From contig HG000334.1 in assembly GCA_000436975.1 (NCBI GenBank), positions 83,653 to 101,345 on the forward strand: a stretch of 17,693 bases of DNA, written 5' to 3'. The stretch comes from Clostridium sp. CAG:1000. Its GTDB lineage: Bacteria; Bacillota_I; Bacilli_A; RF39; UBA660. The notes beneath the pieces are model-generated. The model had not been told where the DNA came from and did not search any database. It saw only the letters and a list, made by a program, of their open reading frames with translations. The translations under genes and the position numbers were made by a program. Below are positions 14,364 to 17,693 of this stretch, piece after piece; the first letter of the stretch is position 1; the number at the start of each line of letters is the position of its first letter.

Positions 14364-14792
14364 ATGGAAATACTCAATAGAAAAGCACATTATAATTATT
14401 TTATAAAAGAAACTTATGAAGCAGGAATAGAACTTGTCGGTACGGAGATTAAAAGTATTAGAAAAGGCTCTTGCAATATTAATGAGTGCTATGGAAGAGT
14501 TAAAAATGGTGAGATATTTTTAACTAACATGTATATTGCTAAATATGATGAGGGTAATAGATTTAATCATGATGAAAGAAGAGAAAGAAAATTATTACTT
14601 CATAAAAGAGAAATATTAAAGATAAATGAACTAGTAACTCAAAAAAGATACACAATCATACCATTAAAATTATATTTTGTAAGAAATAAAGTTAAGGTTT
14701 CTCTTGGTATATGTCAAGGTAAGAAAAACTACGATAAGAGAGAGTCAATAAAAGAAAAGGATTTGCAAAGAAAAGAATATATAAATTTTTAA
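14364..14792 (+). CDS. smpB: SsrA-binding protein SmpB
   Basis: A 142-residue RNA-binding protein that carries tmRNA to stalled ribosomes for trans-translation. Family motifs: NRKAHYNYFIKETYEAGIEL (5-24), GTEIKSIRKGSCNI (26-39), NRFNHDERRERKLLLHK (65-81), IIPLKLYF (97-104) and GKKNYDKRESIKEKDL (118-133). The basic C-terminal tail, needed to enter the mRNA channel, is a little short (about 20 residues after GKKNYD) but present. It starts one base after the rnr stop with AAGGAAAA inside the end of rnr as ribosome site, so the two are translationally linked. No tmRNA gene follows in this window. Confidence 0.96.
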   Translation: MEILNRKAHYNYFIKETYEAGIELVGTEIKSIRKGSCNINECYGRVKNGEIFLTNMYIAKYDEGNRFNHDERRERKLLLHKREILKINELVTQKRYTIIPLKLYFVRNKVKVSLGICQGKKNYDKRESIKEKDLQRKEYINF

Positions 14793-14819
14793 AACATATA
14801 ATATTTTAGGTGAAACAAT

Positions 14820-15134
14820 ATGAATAAAAAAGTACCTAAAATATTTGTAAATAAGATTGATAAAATTAACAATAATAAAGAAGTATTTTATTCTTTTAAA
14901 AATAATAATGATTTTGAATATGAAAAAGAAAAAAATATTCAAATAAATGAATTTGATATGCAAAATAAGATAGATAGATTATTTCGAACTAATGATTTTA
15001 TTTATAAAAAAATATTTCATATAAAAACCAAATATAGTGAAGGAGACTATACCATTATATCTAAATGTTATGATTACCTATTAACTATAGATGGAAGTCG
15101 TATATATATTAAAGATATTATCGATATTTATTAA
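14820..15134 (+). CDS. Uncharacterised 104-residue protein between smpB and secE
   Basis: I do not recognise a family. The protein is soluble, without signal peptide or membrane helix, and very rich in Lys, Asn, Ile and Asp. The first half (to about 60) is highly charged and possibly unstructured; the second half alternates hydrophobic residues (FHIKTKYSEGDYTIISKCYD, 66-85) and looks like a small beta-rich domain ending in a helix. AGGTGA sits 5 bases before the ATG, which supports real translation. It starts 27 bases after smpB with no terminator between, so it is likely the third gene of the rnr operon, and it is followed by a large terminator. In Bacillus the tmRNA gene ssrA follows smpB; this gene takes that place. 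Confidence 0.7.
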   Translation: MNKKVPKIFVNKIDKINNNKEVFYSFKNNNDFEYEKEKNIQINEFDMQNKIDRLFRTNDFIYKKIFHIKTKYSEGDYTIISKCYDYLLTIDGSRIYIKDIIDIY

Positions 15135-15197
15135 AAACGCTTGAAATAATTAAATAATTATGATATTATTTAATTACACAAAGAAGTGTTTTTTTTT
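15133..15197 (+). terminator. Two-tier terminator structure before secE
   Basis: Outer strands AAAAACGCTT (15133-15142) and AAGTGTTTTT (15184-15193) pair with one G-U. Inside, AATTAAATAAT (15148-15158) and ATTATTTAATT (15165-15175) form a perfect 11-bp stem with loop TATGAT. A smaller alternative is ACAC/GTGT (15176-15179 with 15186-15189). All lead into a run of nine or more T ending at 15197. The start overlaps the stop of the upstream gene. Confidence 0.75.
15141..15169 (+). promoter_or_regulatory. Promoter of secE-nusG, nested inside the terminator
   Basis: TTGAAA (15141-15146) is spaced 17 bases from TATTAT (15164-15169). The start would be near 15176, so the leader would begin ACACAAAGAAGTGT followed by the T run and then the GGAGGG ribosome site (15198-15203). 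Confidence 0.55.
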
Positions 15198-15207
15198 GGA
15201 GGGATTT

Positions 15208-15384
15208 ATGAAAAAGATTAAAGCTTTTTTCAAAGGAGTTAAAAAAGAAGCTAAAATGGTTAAATGGCCAGATTTTAAGACTATGGTTAAATATTCAACT
15301 GTTACGGTAGTAATGCTTATATTCTTCGGATTATTCTTTTATGGATTTGATGCTTTATTTGCTTTTATAAGGGGGTTATTCTAA
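15208..15384 (+). CDS. secE: Preprotein translocase subunit SecE
   Basis: A 58-residue membrane protein of the short Gram-positive SecE form, which clamps SecY in the export channel. The amphipathic helix has the conserved GVKKEAKMVKWPDF (10-23), followed by one membrane helix (about 30-54). GGAGGG lies 4 bases before ATG 15208; an upstream in-frame ATG at 15160 lies inside the terminator and promoter. Its stop overlaps the nusG start by one base (TAATG), the universal secE-nusG arrangement. rpmG, often just upstream, is not present. Confidence 0.95.
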   Translation: MKKIKAFFKGVKKEAKMVKWPDFKTMVKYSTVTVVMLIFFGLFFYGFDALFAFIRGLF

Positions 15385-15923
15385 TGGAAGATAAGAAATT
15401 ATGGTATGTTGTTAATGCTTATAGTGGACATGAGCAAAAGGTAAAAGATTATTTAGAATCAAGAAGAGAAAGCATGGGAATGGAAAATAATATTTTTAGA
15501 GTTGTTATTCCACAAAGAACAGAAGTAGAAGTAAAAGATGGTGTTAAAAAAGAAAAGGTAAGAAAAATGTTTCCAGGTTATGTACTTATCGAAATGATTA
15601 TGAGTGATGAGGCTTGGTATGTTGTTCGTAATACACCGGGTGTTACAGGATTTATTGGATCTTCTGGTAAAGGTGCAAAACCTATTCCTTTGTCTCCTGA
15701 GGAAGTTAAAAAATTTATTGGGGATGGAGTATCTGAAGATAAGCCAATTAATACTGATGTTACTGTTGGAGATACTGTATCTATCATAGATGGTCCATTT
15801 AAAGGAATGTATGGTAAGATTGAAAGTGAAGATAAAAAGGAAGAAAAACTTACTGTGCTTATCGACTTATTTGGTCAGGAAACTCCTGTTGAAGTAGATC
15901 TTATTCAAGTTACTAAAATGTAA
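15384..15923 (+). CDS. nusG: Transcription elongation/antitermination factor NusG
   Basis: A 179-residue factor that binds RNA polymerase and controls pausing and termination. The NGN domain starts with KLWYVVNAYSGHEQKVKDYL (5-24) and includes MFPGYVLIEM (62-71) and VVRNTPGVTGFIG (80-92). The C-terminal KOW domain contains VGDTVSIIDGPFKGMYGKI (127-145) and LIDLFGQETPVEVDLIQV. Length and order are standard. A GGGGG ribosome site lies at the end of secE and the start overlaps the secE stop. A terminator follows directly, so rplK-rplA do not follow here as they do in many genomes. Confidence 0.97.
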   Translation: MEDKKLWYVVNAYSGHEQKVKDYLESRRESMGMENNIFRVVIPQRTEVEVKDGVKKEKVRKMFPGYVLIEMIMSDEAWYVVRNTPGVTGFIGSSGKGAKPIPLSPEEVKKFIGDGVSEDKPINTDVTVGDTVSIIDGPFKGMYGKIESEDKKEEKLTVLIDLFGQETPVEVDLIQVTKM

Positions 15924-15944
15924 GAGTCATATGGCTCTTTTTAG
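15923..15944 (+). terminator. Terminator after nusG
   Basis: AGAGTC (15923-15928) pairs with GGCTCT (15933-15938), one G-U pair, loop ATAT, followed by TTTTAGTTT. The stem begins on the last base of the nusG stop codon. Confidence 0.8.
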
Positions 15945-15945
15945 T

Positions 15946-15974
15946 TTGACTTTTATGTTTTATTATAATATACT
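15946..15974 (+). promoter_or_regulatory. SigA promoter of the rubrerythrin gene
   Basis: TTGACT (15946-15951) and TATACT (15969-15974) are exactly 17 bases apart. The start would be near 15981, immediately before the AGGAGGA ribosome site (15981-15987). The -35 begins right after the nusG terminator tail. Confidence 0.8.
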
Positions 15975-15995
15975 TTTTGTAGGAGGATAAAAGTT

Positions 15996-16535
15996 ATGGA
16001 ATTAAAAGGAAGTAAAACAGAACAAAATTTATTAGCTGCTTTTGCAGGCGAAAGTCAGGCTAGAAATAAATATACATATTTTGCAAGTAAAGCAAGAAAA
16101 GATGGCTATGAACAGATAGCGGCAATATTTGAAGAAACTGCAAATAATGAAAAAGAACATGCTAAGATGTGGTTTAAACAACTTAATGGAGGAAAAATAT
16201 CTTCAACGCTAGAAAACTTAAAATCAGCAGCAAGTGGTGAAAACTATGAATGGACAGAAATGTACAAAGAGTTTGCTGAAACTGCTAAAGAAGAAGGCTT
16301 TGATGAAATATCATTTTTATTTGAAAAAGTTGGCGAAATAGAAAAGCATCATGAAGAAAGATATATGAAACTTGTTAATAATATTGAAAATAATTTGGTT
16401 TTTGAAAAAGGTGAAGAAACTATTTGGATTTGTAGAAACTGTGGACATGTATATAAGGGTAAGACTGCATTAAAAGTTTGTCCTGTTTGTAAACATAAAG
16501 AAAGCTATATGGAAGTTAAAGCCGAAAATTATTAG
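15996..16535 (+). CDS. rbr: Rubrerythrin
   Basis: A 179-residue non-haem iron protein that reduces hydrogen peroxide in anaerobes. The N-terminal four-helix domain carries the diiron ligands: E19 in FAGESQARNKY, E52 and H55 in NEKEHAK, a Glu pair near 92-95, and E116 with H119 in EIEKHHEERY. The C-terminal rubredoxin-like domain has C146/C149 (ICRNCG) and C162/C165 (VCPVC), which hold one iron and accept electrons from a rubredoxin or NAD(P)H reductase. AGGAGGA lies 8 bases before the ATG. It has its own promoter and terminator, which suits a stress-response gene, and indicates an anaerobic or microaerophilic life. Confidence 0.96.
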   Translation: MELKGSKTEQNLLAAFAGESQARNKYTYFASKARKDGYEQIAAIFEETANNEKEHAKMWFKQLNGGKISSTLENLKSAASGENYEWTEMYKEFAETAKEEGFDEISFLFEKVGEIEKHHEERYMKLVNNIENNLVFEKGEETIWICRNCGHVYKGKTALKVCPVCKHKESYMEVKAENY

Positions 16536-16566
16536 AAAAATGTATTAAAAATAATGCATTTTTTTT
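16536..16566 (+). terminator. Terminator after rubrerythrin
   Basis: AAAAATGTATT (16536-16546) pairs with AATGCATTTTT (16553-16563), 11 pairs with one G-U, loop AAAAAT, and a T run. The stem starts on the base after the stop codon. Confidence 0.85.
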
Positions 16567-16611
16567 AAATATATGATAATATATTAAATACAGAATAAAG
16601 GGAGTGATAAT

Positions 16612-17655
16612 ATGAGAAGAGCGGCTTTGAATGGTCCTAAAAAAATAATAATAGAAAATAAGGAAGCACAAGCTGGTAAAAAAGGTTACATCTTAATTGA
16701 TGTAATTAAAGCAGGTATCTGTGGTTCAGATATTCACTATTGGGTATCTGGTGCTCCTAAAGGACTTGTTATGGGACATGAATTTAGTGGTATCGTTATT
16801 GATAATGGAGGAAGCAAAAAATTTAAAGAGGGAGATAGGGTAACTGCATTACCAATTTCGCCTTGTTTGAAATGTAAAGAATGTAAAGAGGGAAATGAAC
16901 AAATTTGTTCACAAACTTGGGCTCAAGCTATAGGCTTAACTACTGAAACTCCTGGTGGATTTGGTGGAAGAGTGTTAGTTCGCGAAGATATGGTAAGACA
17001 TTTACCTGATAATGTTACATATGAAAGTGGCGCAATGGTTGAACCTGCAGCTGTTGCTTTAAGAGCAGCTAATATTTCTGGTATTAAAAAAGGTGATAAA
17101 GCATTAGTTATTGGTGGAGGAATAATTGGCCTTTTAACGGCTTTATTCTTAAAGTTAAAAGGTGCAAGTTATGTTGCTTTAACTGAGACTAATGAAGCAA
17201 GAGGAAGTAAGGCAGTAAAATTAGGAGTTGCTGATGAGTGGTTTAATGCATTAGATCCTAAATTGTCAGAAAAATTATTTGCTAAAACAGGAAATGGTTT
17301 TGATATTGTTGCTGACTGTTGTGGAAATAGTCCTGCTGTTTCAAGCGGAATAATATTTGCTAAACCAAATGGAAATTTAATTTTAGTTGGAATATCACTT
17401 AACAATGTTAGCATACCTTTAGTTGCTGGTATAATGAAAGAAATAAATATTAAGGGTTCAATTGCATATAAACCTGCTGAATTTGATACAGTAATCAAAT
17501 TATTAGCAGATAAAAAAATTAACTTAGAAAAGTTTATTGACGATGTTGTAACACTAGATGACATTCAAGGCGCTTTTGAGAGATTAACAAGTGGTCTTGA
17601 TGATGCTGTTAAAATTTTAGTTGATCCTAATAAAAGTAAAATAATAAATATATAA
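16612..17655 (+). CDS. Zinc-dependent medium-chain alcohol/polyol dehydrogenase
   Basis: A 347-residue NAD(P)-dependent oxidoreductase of the MDR family (sorbitol, butanediol and threonine dehydrogenase group). Catalytic zinc ligands are C37 (GICGSDIH), H56 and E57 (GHEFSG), with E144 in MVEPAAVAL. The structural zinc site is C85, C88, C91 and C99. The Rossmann fold begins VIGGGIIGLLTALFL (167-181). No acidic residue sits at the usual end of the second strand except E192-region 'TETNEARGSKAVKLG', so cofactor preference is uncertain. The substrate cannot be read; polyol or (2,3)-diol oxidation is likeliest. GGGAG stands about 8 bases before the ATG. A possible extended -10 (TGATAATAT) lies at 16574-16582. 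No terminator is seen within the 38 bases after the stop. Confidence 0.9.
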   Translation: MRRAALNGPKKIIIENKEAQAGKKGYILIDVIKAGICGSDIHYWVSGAPKGLVMGHEFSGIVIDNGGSKKFKEGDRVTALPISPCLKCKECKEGNEQICSQTWAQAIGLTTETPGGFGGRVLVREDMVRHLPDNVTYESGAMVEPAAVALRAANISGIKKGDKALVIGGGIIGLLTALFLKLKGASYVALTETNEARGSKAVKLGVADEWFNALDPKLSEKLFAKTGNGFDIVADCCGNSPAVSSGIIFAKPNGNLILVGISLNNVSIPLVAGIMKEINIKGSIAYKPAEFDTVIKLLADKKINLEKFIDDVVTLDDIQGAFERLTSGLDDAVKILVDPNKSKIINI

Positions 17656-17663
17656 GAGCATAT

Positions 17664-17693
17664 TGAACTAGTCAAGTAAAAGTAGACAGTTTA
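17664..17693. mobile_element. Possible tip of an IS3/IS150-like insertion sequence at the window edge
   Basis: The last 30 bases, beginning TGAACTAGTCAAGTAAAAGT and then AGACAG, have the TG start and an 'AAGTAGACA' segment reminiscent of IS150-group terminal repeats. The element body would lie outside the window. This is pattern memory only, with no transposase visible. Confidence 0.25.

Noticed and set aside
15160..15207. N-terminal extension of SecE from ATG 15160
   Set aside because: It lies inside a terminator hairpin and promoter; ATG 15208 has a perfect ribosome site and gives normal SecE length.
14793..15207. tmRNA (ssrA) gene after smpB
   Set aside because: No tRNA-Ala-like acceptor, CCA end or tag frame is present; the region is a protein gene plus a terminator.
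15578..15789. Open frames on both strands inside nusG
   Set aside because: They are shadows of nusG, whose NGN and KOW domains are intact.
17169..17564. A 131-codon minus-strand open frame inside the dehydrogenase gene
   Set aside because: It is antisense to a gene with full MDR motifs, has no ribosome site and no recognisable protein pattern.
1..17693. Mollicutes genetic code (TGA = Trp)
   Set aside because: Tryptophans in the conserved proteins I checked (NusG, SecE, rubrerythrin, the CcdA fusion, FemAB) are TGG, and no conserved gene has internal TGA despite the low GC.
1..17693. CRISPR arrays or riboswitches
   Set aside because: No regularly spaced repeats and no recognisable riboswitch core or T-box were seen in the intergenic regions, which are mostly under 150 bases.

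Overview
The window is a piece of a very AT-rich bacterial chromosome carrying low-GC Bacillota (Bacilli) housekeeping genes. The block eno - secG - rnr - smpB, the secE - nusG pair, RNase Y (rny) and a SpoVIF-like sporulation protein all point to Bacilli. A D,D-carboxypeptidase and a FemAB-type aminoacyltransferase imply a peptidoglycan wall. Every tryptophan I checked is TGG and no recognisable gene has an internal TGA, so the standard code (11) is used, unlike wall-less Mollicutes. I infer an uncultured, reduced, gut-type lineage near the Mollicutes/RF39 or Erysipelotrichia branch, but no marker here fixes the genus.

Layout. 1-332: tRNA cluster (3' end of a probable tRNA-Asp, then tRNA-Phe, tRNA-Arg(ACG), tRNA-Pro(TGG)), closed by a terminator. 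385-1883: accessory patch with an orphan MvaI/BcnI-like restriction endonuclease on the minus strand and a decayed ABC-transporter ATPase pseudogene. 1884-5033: an unknown helical protein paired with a DHH phosphoesterase, then a PH-like protein overlapping a membrane-anchored D,D-carboxypeptidase. 5052-7297: rny behind a near-consensus promoter, then a small HAD phosphatase. 7324-9058: a two-gene thiol-redox unit (small CPSC thioredoxin plus a thioredoxin-CcdA fusion) and the SpoVIF-like gene. 9094-10350 (minus): FemAB transferase, divergent from enolase. 10441-14792: enolase, secG, rnr, smpB. 14820-15134: an unknown small protein. 15208-15923: secE-nusG. 15996-17655: rubrerythrin and a zinc-dependent MDR dehydrogenase. 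The last ~30 bases may be the tip of an insertion sequence.

How the genes work together. Three functions dominate: protein export (SecG, SecE), RNA turnover and ribosome rescue (RNase Y, RNase R, SmpB, NusG), and cell-wall and envelope maintenance (DacA-like, FemAB, exported thiol relay). Rubrerythrin and the thiol relay fit an anaerobe that handles peroxide and disulfide stress. Many transcription units are compact: hairpin terminator, then a promoter-like -10 a few bases later, then a short leader with a strong Shine-Dalgarno (SD) site.

The most unusual observation is in RNase R: its RNB catalytic domain is interrupted by about 42 residues that read as a LysM domain, a fold normally used outside the cell to bind peptidoglycan. 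Other points of note are the orphan restriction enzyme beside the tRNA array, the divergent enolase, the SpoVIF-like protein, and a promoter nested inside the terminator ahead of secE.
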